A DNA stretch of 17,710 nt from Clostridiales bacterium (GTDB lineage Bacteria; Bacillota; Clostridia; Tissierellales; Sedimentibacteraceae): NCBI GenBank assembly GCA_003487955.1, contig DNNJ01000278.1, positions 1-17,710 on the forward strand, written 5' to 3'. The translations under genes and the position numbers were made by a program. Of the stretch, positions 1-6,518 are shown one piece after another. Within the stretch, counting starts at the first letter, position 1. Each line of letters starts with the position of its first letter. The notes under the pieces were generated by a model. The model was not told the DNA's origin, did no database searches, and saw nothing but the letters and a program-made list of their open reading frames with translations.

Positions 1-8
1 CAAAAAGA

Positions 9-47
9 TGCCCTGCCTGACCGCAGATTCTGCAGTCAGACAGGGCA
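9..47 (-). terminator. Intrinsic terminator downstream of the spo0A 3' end
   Basis: The outer arms at 9-15 and 41-47 pair perfectly. Further inner pairing (17-21 with 35-39) continues after one mismatch, and the hairpin is GC-rich. Read on the minus strand it is followed by TCTTTTTG at the window edge, which fits a rho-independent terminator for a minus-strand gene. The last such gene is the spo0A fragment that stops at 131. It is probably the native host terminator. Confidence 0.7.
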
Positions 48-130
48 AAAATAAAGCTTTTTTATCGGATTCATCGCTCCGAACTCATTTCCATTTTTCT
101 GGAAAAAGCCAGTGTACAAGCCATTTTTTA

Positions 131-262
131 TCAGCTCGCGGATTTCATTTCCAGACGCAGCTTGTCACTGATCATCGCGATGAATTCGCTGTTCGTCGGC
201 TTTCCGCGCGTATTGTGGATGGTGTAGCCGAAATAGGAATTCAGTATATCGATATCGCAAAC
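131..262 (-). pseudogene. spo0A: 3' end of spo0A (C-terminal ~42 codons), left by prophage insertion
   Basis: The minus strand reads [19 protein letters not shown] followed by [21 protein letters not shown] and TGA at 131-133. [14 protein letters not shown] and DKLRLE are hallmark residues of the C-terminal sigma-A-contacting and DNA-binding end of Spo0A, the master regulator of sporulation. B. subtilis Spo0A ends the same way from memory. Homology stops at about 256-262. Upstream residues ([11 protein letters not shown]) do not fit Spo0A, and a TAA at 302-304 closes the frame, so this is a fragment, not a gene. No frameshift is seen within it. It is probably the host-side remnant at a prophage attachment junction. 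The rest of spo0A should lie beyond the other end of the prophage, completed by a phage-borne copy of this segment. An in-frame ATG at 266-268 could yield a 45-residue peptide, but no ribosome binding site supports it. Confidence 0.8.
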
Positions 263-305
263 CCGCATGAATCCTGAGTTTTCAAGAATTTGAATATCAT
301 CTTAA

Positions 306-424
306 ACCAATGAAGATTATAATTCCACTCCAATACTTTATTGGTCTGCATCCTGTCTCTTTATTGGTCTGAGTATATCACGCCATTTCAATGAATGCAA
401 GTCCCATACCAATGAAGGATTATA
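306..424. repeat. Cluster of four CTTyATTGGT sites in both orientations (putative attachment arm sites)
   Basis: The 13-mer CTTTATTGGTCTG occurs twice on the plus strand, at 336-348 and 359-371. Its relative CTTCATTGGT occurs twice on the minus strand, as ACCAATGAAG at 306-315 and 408-417, each followed by (G)ATTATA. All four share CTTyATTGGT. A related ACTCCAATA 9-mer occurs at 327-335 and 483-491. The cluster begins about 45 bases from the spo0A fragment, where a phage attachment core would lie. This matches the layout of arm-type sites bound by tyrosine integrases or excisionases. The sites are seen directly; the function is inferred. Confidence 0.6.
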
Positions 425-475
425 AAAAATATTATTTTAATTATATATGATATATGTATTTCTTGTTTATTTCTC

Positions 476-504
476 TTTACATACTCCAATAATTGTTATA
501 GAAT
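476..504 (+). promoter_or_regulatory. Promoter of the small coiled-coil gene
   Basis: TTTACA (476-481) and TAGAAT (499-504) are separated by exactly 17 bases, a good match to a sigma-A promoter. Transcription would start about 510, some 24 bases before the start codon. One ACTCCAATA repeat (483-491) sits in the spacer, so a protein binding the attachment-region sites could affect this promoter. Confidence 0.55.
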
Positions 505-533
505 AAATTAAACCAAATAAGGAGTTGATATCT

Positions 534-770
534 ATGCCTCGCGGAAAACAGCTTTCCGACGAAGAGAAACTACAGAGGATTGATGATCAAATAGCAGATG
601 AGGAAACTAAAAAGTCTAAGATCAACGAACGGATCAAAGATTTACAGGCTCAAAAACAGGCGATTCTTGATGCTCAGAATCAAAAGAAGCTGGAGAAACT
701 TCAGGAATTCATCAGCAAAACGGGAAAGTCACCAGATGAGATCATGGCGATTCTCAAAGAGAAAATCTAA
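534..770 (+). CDS. Small coiled-coil protein next to the attachment site, function unknown
   Basis: This 78-residue protein is the only plus-strand gene in the window. The ATG at 534 is chosen over a TTG at 525 because AAGGAG (519-524) lies 9 bases before it. After MPRGKQLSDEEK, residues about 10-60 are highly charged with a heptad pattern (IDDQIADEE, INERIKDLQAQK), predicting a coiled coil. A short C-terminal segment, GKSPDEIMAILKEKI, looks like a helical motif. No membrane segment or catalytic motif is visible. It has its own promoter and terminator and faces the tape measure gene. Position suggests an accessory, lysogenically expressed or directionality function, but sequence alone does not show this. 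It loosely recalls small coiled-coil proteins of mobile elements (DUF4315-like), an unproven similarity. Confidence 0.75.
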   Translation: MPRGKQLSDEEKLQRIDDQIADEETKKSKINERIKDLQAQKQAILDAQNQKKLEKLQEFISKTGKSPDEIMAILKEKI

Positions 771-793
771 TCTATGCAATAAAAATTACAGAA

Positions 794-837
794 AAAAAAT
801 AACGGCAATGGCTATATAGTCACTGCCGTTATTTTTT
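794..837. terminator. Bidirectional terminator between the coiled-coil gene and tape measure gene
   Basis: Arms 797-807 and 824-834 (AATAACGGCA / TGCCGTTATT) form an 11-base-pair stem. It is followed by T-runs on both strands: TTTTTT ending at 837 on plus, and eight Ts at 792-799 read on minus. It serves both convergent genes. The tape measure stop codon (836-838) lies inside the plus-strand T-run, so the two transcription units are packed without spare sequence. Confidence 0.85.
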
Positions 838-3760
838 ACCTTTTATTACGATTTACAAATTGATCAACCGTAGAACCAAAATTCTTTAATTCGCGGGTGA
901 TCTTATTAACTTCATCTTGGGCAATTTGTTTCATTTGGGCTATTACCTTTTCATCTGCATTTCCCTGAACCGTAATATTTCCCATTTTAATTTTAAGATT
1001 GATAGGAGTATTATTGTTATAAGAATATGAATTAGCGCTCGCAGCCGCTGTTTTTAAGCCGTTCATCCCATTAATGCTTGTCCCTAATGTCAAATCAAAA
1101 TTAGTAGGTATCGACGCTTGCATCATTGAAGCAACGGATTTCATATTTTCTATAAATCCTTGACCAATACCGAGAGCCATATACCTGCCGACTTCATCAG
1201 CGAAGATTTGAGAGGGAGAATGTATTTTTAGATGATCTTTGAATCCTTTAACTATCCCACTACAAAAATCAGAAATACGATCATGTAACCAACTAATTGC
1301 TCCGTTGATACCATCCCAAATACCGTGAACAATGTTCTTTCCGATATCAAGCATTTTTCCGGGCAACTCTCCGATAAATTCCATAACCTTCGCCACAAAT
1401 TTGGGAATTTCTGTTCCTGCTGTAGAGACTAAATTACCACACCATGTTTTAACTTTATCCAGAGTATTTAATAGCCAAGTCCATACCTTACCCGGTAATC
1501 CGCTAAACCATGTTCCAATGCCGTTTATAATTTTTGGAATCTGTTGTGACAAGTAGTTCCACGTATCAGTTCCCCACTGTTTAATTTTGGTAATTGTATT
1601 TAATAACCAAGTCCATATTTTACCAGGTAATTGAGCGAACCAATTGATAATTCCATTAATTATCTTCGGCAACTCTGTTGTTACCCAATTAAATGCGTTT
1701 ACTCCAAAATTAACAATACTTGCAAAGACTGTTCCAATGATATACCCTATTTTCTCAGGCAAAGTTGCAAAGAAATTAATAAAATTATTAACCCATGTCG
1801 GAATTGTCGCTGTAAAGAAGTTTCCTATTTCATTCCATAAACTTGTAAAGAATTGCCCTACCTGTGTCCATAATCCATTCCACCAAGCAGGAATCGAATT
1901 AAACAAAGATACAAGGCCGTTCCATGCTCCCGGTATCGTTGTTGTAAAGAACCCTACAATAGCATTGACAACAGTTGTTATAGTCGTTTTAATACCGTTC
2001 CAAACCGCTGTAACAGTATTCCGAAATCCTTCATTTGTGTCCCACAAATGCTTAATTCCGATTACTAATAAGGCAACTACCGCTGTAACCGCTATTACCG
2101 CCGCAACAACAGCACCGGCGGGAGTTAAAGCAGCACTAAAAGCTTTAGCTAATGTACCCCCACCTTTCAAAACTTTTTGGAAATTGGATACAGCTGTCAT
2201 CGTTTTACCGACACCAGAAGTCAATGCTCCGATTCCAGTTGTCATTTTACCGACTATAAGAAGGGCGGGCGCAACAGCAGCTACAATACCAGCAATTTTT
2301 ATAATCGTTTCTTGCTGTGCGGAATCCAAACTGGAAAACTTATTAACTAACCCTGTGATACTGTTTGCTATATTGGTAATTGTAGGCGCTAAAGCGGTTT
2401 GAATCTTTATCGCAGCGGTTTCAATCGATCCCATCATCTGTTCTATACTTCCTTTGGTATTGTCCTGCATGGTAGAAGCCATTGCTTTAGACGCACCATC
2501 GGAGTTTTTCAAGGATGCCGTTAATTTATCCAGATTGGAACTTCCGTCTTTTAACAGTACTTGCATACCGCTTAAAGCGTTTGTTCCCATAATTGTCGAT
2601 ACAACTTGATCTCGCTGTTGATTTGATAGACCTTTTGTTTTGGAATTTAAATCGGCAATGATATCCGATAGCGGTTTCATTTTTCCTTGACTGTTATAAG
2701 CTGAAAAGCCTATGGATTGCATTGCTTTAGCTGCTTCGCTTGATGGATTCATCAAATTAGTTAACGCTCCACGAAGGGTAGTTCCAGCTTGTTCACCTTT
2801 TATTCCCTGATCAGCCATTTCACCAATAGCGGCGGTTACTTGTTCCAAACTCCATCCAGCAGAGTTAGCAACAGGAGCTATGTATTTCATAGCTTCACCC
2901 AAGGAAGCAACAGAAGCATTTGTATCAGCGGATGATTTCGCCAATACGTCCGCAACATGTCCAGCGTCACCAGCAGCTAAACCAAAACCACGAAGAGTAG
3001 AAGCACATATATCACTACTGCTTGCAAGATCCTCCCCGCTGGAAGCCGCTAAATCCAACATACCCGGCATAGCCGACATAATCTCTTGGGTACTAAAACC
3101 TGCACTTGCAAGGTTCTCCATACCTTCAGCTACTTCCCCAGCAGAGAAAGCGGTATCCTGTCCAAGCTGTAATGCCTGATTCCTTAATGCTTCAAAATCT
3201 TGTCCAGTTGCCCCGCTTATCGCTTTAACACGACTCATTTGTGCTTCAAAATTATCACCAGCTACAACAGCAGCAGTACCGATCCCGACAATAGCACCTG
3301 TTACGGGCATTAAGGATTGTCCGGCACCGCTTATCTTTTGTCCGGCGCTTGATATCTTCTCCCCTGCATTTTGCAAATGAGTTCCTAATATTGATCCTGT
3401 ATTTTTTGCCTGATCTTCCAGTTGCTTTAATTTTTGCTTTGTATTCTCAATTTCCCTTTGGAAGGATCTGTATTGTTCTTCACCTATATCCCCGTTACGA
3501 AATTGCTGTTCAACTTGACTCTGAGCGTCCTTTAAAGTATTTAGTTTATCTTTTGTTTCCGATATGGACTTATTTAAAAGATCCTGCTTCTGCTTTAAAA
3601 GAGTAACATTATTAGGATCAAGTTTTAATAATCGCTGAACTTGTTTTAACTCTGAATTAAGATCACGTGTCTTTGTATTGACTTCTTTTAATGCGTTTTG
3701 AAGCCCTACAGTCGAGCCATTTATTTCATAAGTAATTCCCTTTAAGCCTTTATTCGCCAA
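836..3760 (-). CDS. Tail tape measure protein
   Basis: The 974-residue protein sets tail length, chaperones tail assembly and is ejected with DNA. Residues about 20-125 are coiled coil. About 155-455 form the TP901-type tape measure core (AQMSRVKAISGATGQDFEAL, then TAFSAGEVAEGMENLASAGF). Hydrophobic segments lie at about 484-506 and 546-569. Residues 583-810 are tryptophan-rich repeats (LPGKIWTWLLNT and LPGKVWTWLLNT, 44 residues apart). A KIHSPSQIFADEVGRYMALG motif near 845-865 is typical of this family's C-terminus. The start is a TTG at 3758-3760 with AAGAAGGTG 9 bases before it. By the usual 0.15 nm per residue the tail would be about 145 nm, an inference. It is the last gene of the operon, which is unusual. 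Confidence 0.95.
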   Translation of the reverse strand: MANKGLKGITYEINGSTVGLQNALKEVNTKTRDLNSELKQVQRLLKLDPNNVTLLKQKQDLLNKSISETKDKLNTLKDAQSQVEQQFRNGDIGEEQYRSFQREIENTKQKLKQLEDQAKNTGSILGTHLQNAGEKISSAGQKISGAGQSLMPVTGAIVGIGTAAVVAGDNFEAQMSRVKAISGATGQDFEALRNQALQLGQDTAFSAGEVAEGMENLASAGFSTQEIMSAMPGMLDLAASSGEDLASSSDICASTLRGFGLAAGDAGHVADVLAKSSADTNASVASLGEAMKYIAPVANSAGWSLEQVTAAIGEMADQGIKGEQAGTTLRGALTNLMNPSSEAAKAMQSIGFSAYNSQGKMKPLSDIIADLNSKTKGLSNQQRDQVVSTIMGTNALSGMQVLLKDGSSNLDKLTASLKNSDGASKAMASTMQDNTKGSIEQMMGSIETAAIKIQTALAPTITNIANSITGLVNKFSSLDSAQQETIIKIAGIVAAVAPALLIVGKMTTGIGALTSGVGKTMTAVSNFQKVLKGGGTLAKAFSAALTPAGAVVAAVIAVTAVVALLVIGIKHLWDTNEGFRNTVTAVWNGIKTTITTVVNAIVGFFTTTIPGAWNGLVSLFNSIPAWWNGLWTQVGQFFTSLWNEIGNFFTATIPTWVNNFINFFATLPEKIGYIIGTVFASIVNFGVNAFNWVTTELPKIINGIINWFAQLPGKIWTWLLNTITKIKQWGTDTWNYLSQQIPKIINGIGTWFSGLPGKVWTWLLNTLDKVKTWCGNLVSTAGTEIPKFVAKVMEFIGELPGKMLDIGKNIVHGIWDGINGAISWLHDRISDFCSGIVKGFKDHLKIHSPSQIFADEVGRYMALGIGQGFIENMKSVASMMQASIPTNFDLTLGTSINGMNGLKTAAASANSYSYNNNTPINLKIKMGNITVQGNADEKVIAQMKQIAQDEVNKITRELKNFGSTVDQFVNRNKR

Positions 3761-3784
3761 TCAATTTTTCACCTTCTTTTACAT

Positions 3785-3817
3785 AAAAAAGCTGCCGCAC
3801 TATTGTACGACAGCTTT
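3785..3817 (-). terminator. Intrinsic terminator or attenuator just upstream of the tape measure gene
   Basis: On the minus strand AAAGCTGTCG (3817-3808) pairs with CGGCAGCTTT (3797-3788) over ten pairs including one G-U. The loop is ten bases and TTTTTT (3790-3785) follows. The G-U would be A-C on the other strand, so the structure belongs to the minus-strand RNA. It stands between the small basic ORF and the tape measure gene, inside what is normally one late operon. Confidence 0.8.
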
Positions 3818-3820
3818 AAA

Positions 3821-4006
3821 TTAATCCGATCTATATATTACTTTTTGTGTTTTATTATAATCGTTTAATAGTTGTTTTATACTTTTACTTAGTTCAATAT
3901 ACCTATGTTTCTTTTTAGGTCTTTGTCTATTAACAACAGTTATATAAACTTTTTCTTTAGTATGTTTCAAAATATAATTCATCTGATCTTTTGTAATTAA
4001 TTTCAA
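3821..4006 (-). CDS. Small basic protein between tail chaperones and tape measure
   Basis: This 61-residue ORF starts at TTG (4004-4006) with GGAAG about 7 bases upstream, 14 bases after the frameshifted chaperone stop. The product is rich in lysine, arginine and tyrosine (VVNRQRPKKKHRYIELSKS) and has no recognisable domain, signal peptide or membrane segment. It follows the tail chaperone pair and precedes a terminator, so it would be transcribed with the head-tail genes but separated from the tape measure gene. It is not recognised as a known family. A small nucleic-acid-binding protein is possible from its charge only. Coding status is moderately sure: the frame is open and the ribosome site acceptable. 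Confidence 0.55.
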   Translation of the reverse strand: MKLITKDQMNYILKHTKEKVYITVVNRQRPKKKHRYIELSKSIKQLLNDYNKTQKVIYRSD

Positions 4007-4020
4007 ACTTTCGCTTCCAT

Positions 4021-4263
4021 TTAAAAAGCATCGAAGTCGGATTGTGTCGCTTGTCTTACATCTGATTGATTGCTTTGATTTCCTACACCATACCTTTGTT
4101 TCAAAATATCAGTATAAGAATAGATATACTCTATAATTCTTCCTATATTTAGATCATCTATTTCGGCAATAGACAAACCGTTTGCTTTACAAAGCGCAAG
4201 AAATTCCTCCGTACTTATTGGCTCTGTATCTTCATCTTCGAATTGACTATCACCGTTTACCCG
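4021..4263 (-). CDS. gpT-like extension of the tail chaperone, made by -1 frameshift
   Basis: The -1 frame after the A-AAA-AAC slip site stays open for 80 codons (RVNGDSQFEDEDTEP ... QSDFDAF) and ends with TAA at 4021-4023. There is no ribosome site or convincing start codon of its own, so it should be translated only as the tail of a gpG-gpT fusion of about 205 residues. In lambda and many siphophages this minor long form recruits the tape measure protein and major tail subunits, while the short form coats the tape measure; the ratio matters for tail assembly. The extension is acidic at its start and predicted helical (STEEFLALCKANGLSIAEID). The position just before the tape measure gene and the size both fit. 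Confidence 0.85.
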   Translation of the reverse strand, partial: RVNGDSQFEDEDTEPISTEEFLALCKANGLSIAEIDDLNIGRIIEYIYSYTDILKQRYGVGNQSNQSDVRQATQSDFDAF

Positions 4264-4640
4264 TTTTTTGGTGTATTCATTTCAATCGATTTTTGAAGTA
4301 ATTCCATAATAGGTTCAATAATATCTGCAATTGGGAATACCTCAAAACTATCAAGCCAAGATTGAGGATCAGGTAAATTCGGATCGGCGGTCTTCGCCAT
4401 TGTCCAAGAAAGATTATAAACCAATTCAAGATTAAGTTTTGTAAAATCATATTCATCTTGAAAAGTTATTTTACCATCTGGACTTTTTACTTTCTTTTTG
4501 GTTTTGCTTTCTTCAAACTTCATCAGATCGGCTGCATCGGACAAAAATTCTCTTCCAAATTGATTTTTATATCGATATAGCGTTCCACCCGTCGCTTTGA
4601 AAGTAATATTCCTACCATCAATTTTTAATGTTTTCTCCAT
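4257..4640 (-). CDS. Tail assembly chaperone, gpG-like short form
   Basis: The 127-residue protein begins at ATG 4638-4640 with AAGGAG upstream. It starts MEKTLKIDGRNITFKATGGT, then TLYRYKNQFGREFLSDAADL, a pattern typical of Firmicute siphophage tail chaperones (phage XkdN-like or gp13-like families). The middle (residues 40-60) is a charged lysine-rich loop and the C-terminal half is helical with tryptophans (YNLSWTMAKTADPNLPDPQSW). It acts in the cytoplasm and keeps the tape measure protein soluble while the tube polymerises. It lies between the major tail genes and the tape measure gene, and its 3' end carries the frameshift site that makes the longer gpGT product. Confidence 0.88.
   Translation of the reverse strand: MEKTLKIDGRNITFKATGGTLYRYKNQFGREFLSDAADLMKFEESKTKKKVKSPDGKITFQDEYDFTKLNLELVYNLSWTMAKTADPNLPDPQSWLDSFEVFPIADIIEPIMELLQKSIEMNTPKNG
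4263..4269 (-). promoter_or_regulatory. -1 ribosomal frameshift slip site A AAA AAC
   Basis: On the minus strand the heptamer AAAAAAC lies in the X-XXY-YYZ phase relative to the gpG frame (CCA AAA AAC GGG TAA). It sits just before the gpG stop at 4257-4259. Slipping back one base continues into CGG GTA AAC GGT. This is a textbook slip site for lambda-type G/GT expression. No strong downstream stem-loop was found by eye. Confidence 0.9.
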
Positions 4641-4659
4641 TTATCATAAATCTCCTTTT

Positions 4660-5217
4660 TCATGTCGGAATGTAAACCTTATTGAACCAATTGTTATAAA
4701 TATCAGCCGTCTCAGGCGAATTCTCAACATAACGTTTAACATAAGGTGTTGGATCATGCCATGGTGGAGATAAAGCCAAAATTGGTAAGCTATCGCCTTT
4801 GACATCAACGTTGTTTTTAATTGTATCTGCCGCGATATCCGGATACCATACTCGGCATCTGTAAAATAGATAGCGTCTCTGCCGTGCATTGCCTTGTATT
4901 TCGAAAAGCAATGCAAACTCATTTGTGCCGCCTTCTGTCGGTTCGCAAATCGTGCCATTTTCAACAACCTCATTAAGGATATCTTGTCGAAACTGTACCG
5001 GTAAATCCGCAAATTGCAAAGTACCGTTATAGGTATGAGCGGTATTAAAAAAAGCCGCTGGATTATTACTGCCTGTATTCGCAATTTCATGATTATCTTC
5101 CGACGTCAGTGTTAAACTAACTGCACCCGGAATCCTTACCGGATCAGCGTAATCAGGTGTAAATTGTTTATTTAATTTTGCGTAATAGACGTTCCGTAAG
5201 CCGTAGACGATATTCAA
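4660..5217 (-). CDS. Second phi13-type major tail protein
   Basis: The 185-residue protein belongs to the phi13 family of major tail (tube) proteins. It shares with the upstream neighbour the N-terminus YGLRNVYYA, a central ALLFEIQG followed by RR and YR, and a C-terminal VYIPT ending. Both are near 190 residues and clearly paralogous, although much of the middle has diverged. The start is TTG at 5215-5217, with GGAGG nine bases before it. TTGA overlaps the stop of the first copy, so the two are translationally coupled. It may form part of the tube, a specialised ring or a decorated variant; the sequence does not decide. Confidence 0.88.
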   Translation of the reverse strand: MNIVYGLRNVYYAKLNKQFTPDYADPVRIPGAVSLTLTSEDNHEIANTGSNNPAAFFNTAHTYNGTLQFADLPVQFRQDILNEVVENGTICEPTEGGTNEFALLFEIQGNARQRRYLFYRCRVWYPDIAADTIKNNVDVKGDSLPILALSPPWHDPTPYVKRYVENSPETADIYNNWFNKVYIPT

Positions 5218-5792
5218 GTTCCAGTGCCTCCATCAACAGTGGGAATATAAACCTGAGTGTACCAGCTTTGATAGACCGTATGGGTTTCCGTTGTATCATC
5301 TATATGTTCCTTAATCTTTCCATTCAGATCACCGCCAACAACAGGCATCACGGTAATGTCAAGCGATGATTCTTTTGTGGAAACTTTATCAGCAATACTT
5401 TCGCTTTCGATATTCGGACGCGCAAACGATACCCGATACAATACGTGCCTTCTTGCCGATTGATCACCTTGGAATTCAAATAGTAAAGCTGCTTCATGCG
5501 GCTTATCATCAGCACTTTCAATTACACCACCGCTGCTGTCTTTTGTCATTCCAAGCACATCAGTCAGGAATTCATCCGGAATAACCTGAAAAGAAATGCT
5601 TCCTGTATATCCGCGATTAATTTGTTTGTCAATAAGTTGCGCGTCATCGCCGTAGGCGGTAAGTTCTGCATTCGCTGGTTTTAGCGAAATAGAAGTTGCT
5701 GTAGTAATTTGCTTTGGAACTTCATAACTGCCATCTTCTCCAGTTAACGCATAATAAACATTTCTAAGACCATATTTGATTTTATTAGACAT
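5214..5792 (-). CDS. Major tail protein, phi13 family
   Basis: The 192-residue protein starts at ATG 5790-5792 with AAGGAG 9 bases upstream, a strong site as expected for a structural protein. MSNKIKYGLRNVYYALTGED, ALLFEFQGDQSARRHVLYRV and a final YTQVYIPTVDGGTGT match phi13-type tube proteins of long non-contractile tails. It polymerises into hexameric rings around the tape measure. It follows the tail terminator gene and precedes a divergent copy of itself. The usual single tube gene is therefore doubled here. This first copy, with the stronger ribosome site, is the likelier main tube subunit, an inference. Confidence 0.92.
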   Translation of the reverse strand: MSNKIKYGLRNVYYALTGEDGSYEVPKQITTATSISLKPANAELTAYGDDAQLIDKQINRGYTGSISFQVIPDEFLTDVLGMTKDSSGGVIESADDKPHEAALLFEFQGDQSARRHVLYRVSFARPNIESESIADKVSTKESSLDITVMPVVGGDLNGKIKEHIDDTTETHTVYQSWYTQVYIPTVDGGTGT

Positions 5793-5809
5793 AATATCTC
5801 ACTCCTTAA

Positions 5810-6133
5810 TTAAATTTCAATTTCGTATAAAATTTCAAACATTTTTTCTTCCTGAATATATATTTCAGTTTTGTCATAAAAAACAGATGCTCCATCTAAA
5901 GCGTCCTCTAATTTCTGTTCTAATTCTGGATTTTTGTAGTCTGTGTAAAGTTCAATATTCACACGATTAAACTTTGAAACCACCCTATCATCACCCGGAA
6001 TATTATCCGATTCTTTTACATACCAGCAGATATAAGGCGGTTGTTTTACTTCCATACCGGAAGCTTGAAAACTATGATACACAACCGGTATATCAATTGA
6101 CTCAAGTATGGCTTTAAAGTCAGCTATTTCCAT
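5810..6133 (-). CDS. Tail completion or terminator protein
   Basis: About 107 residues from ATG 6131-6133 (a GTG at 6142 is an alternative). GGTGATTAAT before the ATG and a 1-3 base offset from the previous stop suggest coupled translation. The sequence (IDIPVVYHSFQASGMEVKQP, IELYTDYKNPELEQKLEDAL) resembles the small alpha-beta tail terminator and completion proteins found between gp10-like and major tail genes in HK97-type modules. Such proteins cap the finished tail tube and dock it on the neck. No catalytic residues are expected. Family assignment rests on gene order and general features more than on a decisive motif. Confidence 0.75.
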   Translation of the reverse strand: MEIADFKAILESIDIPVVYHSFQASGMEVKQPPYICWYVKESDNIPGDDRVVSKFNRVNIELYTDYKNPELEQKLEDALDGASVFYDKTEIYIQEEKMFEILYEIEI

Positions 6134-6134
6134 A

Positions 6135-6518
6135 TTAATCACCAGCCGTCTTTTCTATCGCCTCGTCAATCTCAGCTTCTATCTTTTCGCAATTAGGTTC
6201 TATGTGCGGAATACCTTCGGTTCTCGAACCGTCACGATTCGCGTGCCCATTCTCTAAGAGGTGAGTGAGCTGCCAATCCGTCTTATTGTGGACAACATAT
6301 GATATATTAAGATTATCCTCAAATTGCTTTGTAGCTGTCCAACCTTTTGCATAATTACCATTTCTCTTAGGAGAATCACGCTTGATATTGTTTGCACACT
6401 CTTTCGATTTTTCGGAAATAATTCCTTTGATTTCCTTCATTTTTTCATCAGAAAATTCTTGCAGAGATTCCGCGATTGTAGCTCCAAGAGTATCAGCCGT
6501 AACTGTAACATTATCCAC
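6135..6518 (-). CDS. HK97 gp10-like neck or tail component
   Basis: The 127-residue protein starts at GTG 6516-6518, with GGAGGTGAG just upstream and an 8-base overlap with the preceding gene. The N-terminal half is helical (LQEFSDEKMKEIKGIISEKS). The signature of gp10-like proteins follows: SPKRNGNYAKGW, then YVVHNKTDWQLTHLLENGH and GIPHIEPN. In HK97-type phages this protein sits at the head-tail interface or neck and is needed for stable joining. It is not catalytic. The order connector, closure, gp10, terminator and major tail is the standard one, which strengthens the call. Confidence 0.9.
   Translation of the reverse strand: MDNVTVTADTLGATIAESLQEFSDEKMKEIKGIISEKSKECANNIKRDSPKRNGNYAKGWTATKQFEDNLNISYVVHNKTDWQLTHLLENGHANRDGSRTEGIPHIEPNCEKIEAEIDEAIEKTAGD

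Larger units (their letters stand above)
255..525. other. Gene-free left prophage end (attachment region)
   Basis: About 270 bases with no convincing gene on either strand. The stretch holds the spo0A junction, the CTTyATTGGT cluster, a very AT-rich segment (about 420-475) and the promoter of the small plus-strand gene. The exact attachment core cannot be fixed without the other prophage end, but it should overlap the spo0A segment below about 262. Confidence 0.5.

Noticed and set aside
185..240. Frameshift inside the spo0A fragment
   Set aside because: Careful re-reading shows AAT ACG CGC GGA AAG, so the frame is continuous from FGYT to the stop.
8..277. Open frame on the plus strand at the left edge
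   Set aside because: It lies opposite the spo0A fragment and its terminator, has no ribosome site, and gives a sequence with no known features.
1644..2402. Long open frame on the plus strand within the tape measure gene
   Set aside because: It is the antisense shadow of the repeat-rich tape measure protein, is low in complexity and lacks a ribosome site.
4644..5090. Open frame of 148 codons on the minus strand within the second major tail gene
   Set aside because: Out-of-frame overlap with a clear structural gene. No ribosome site, and basic, unstructured composition.
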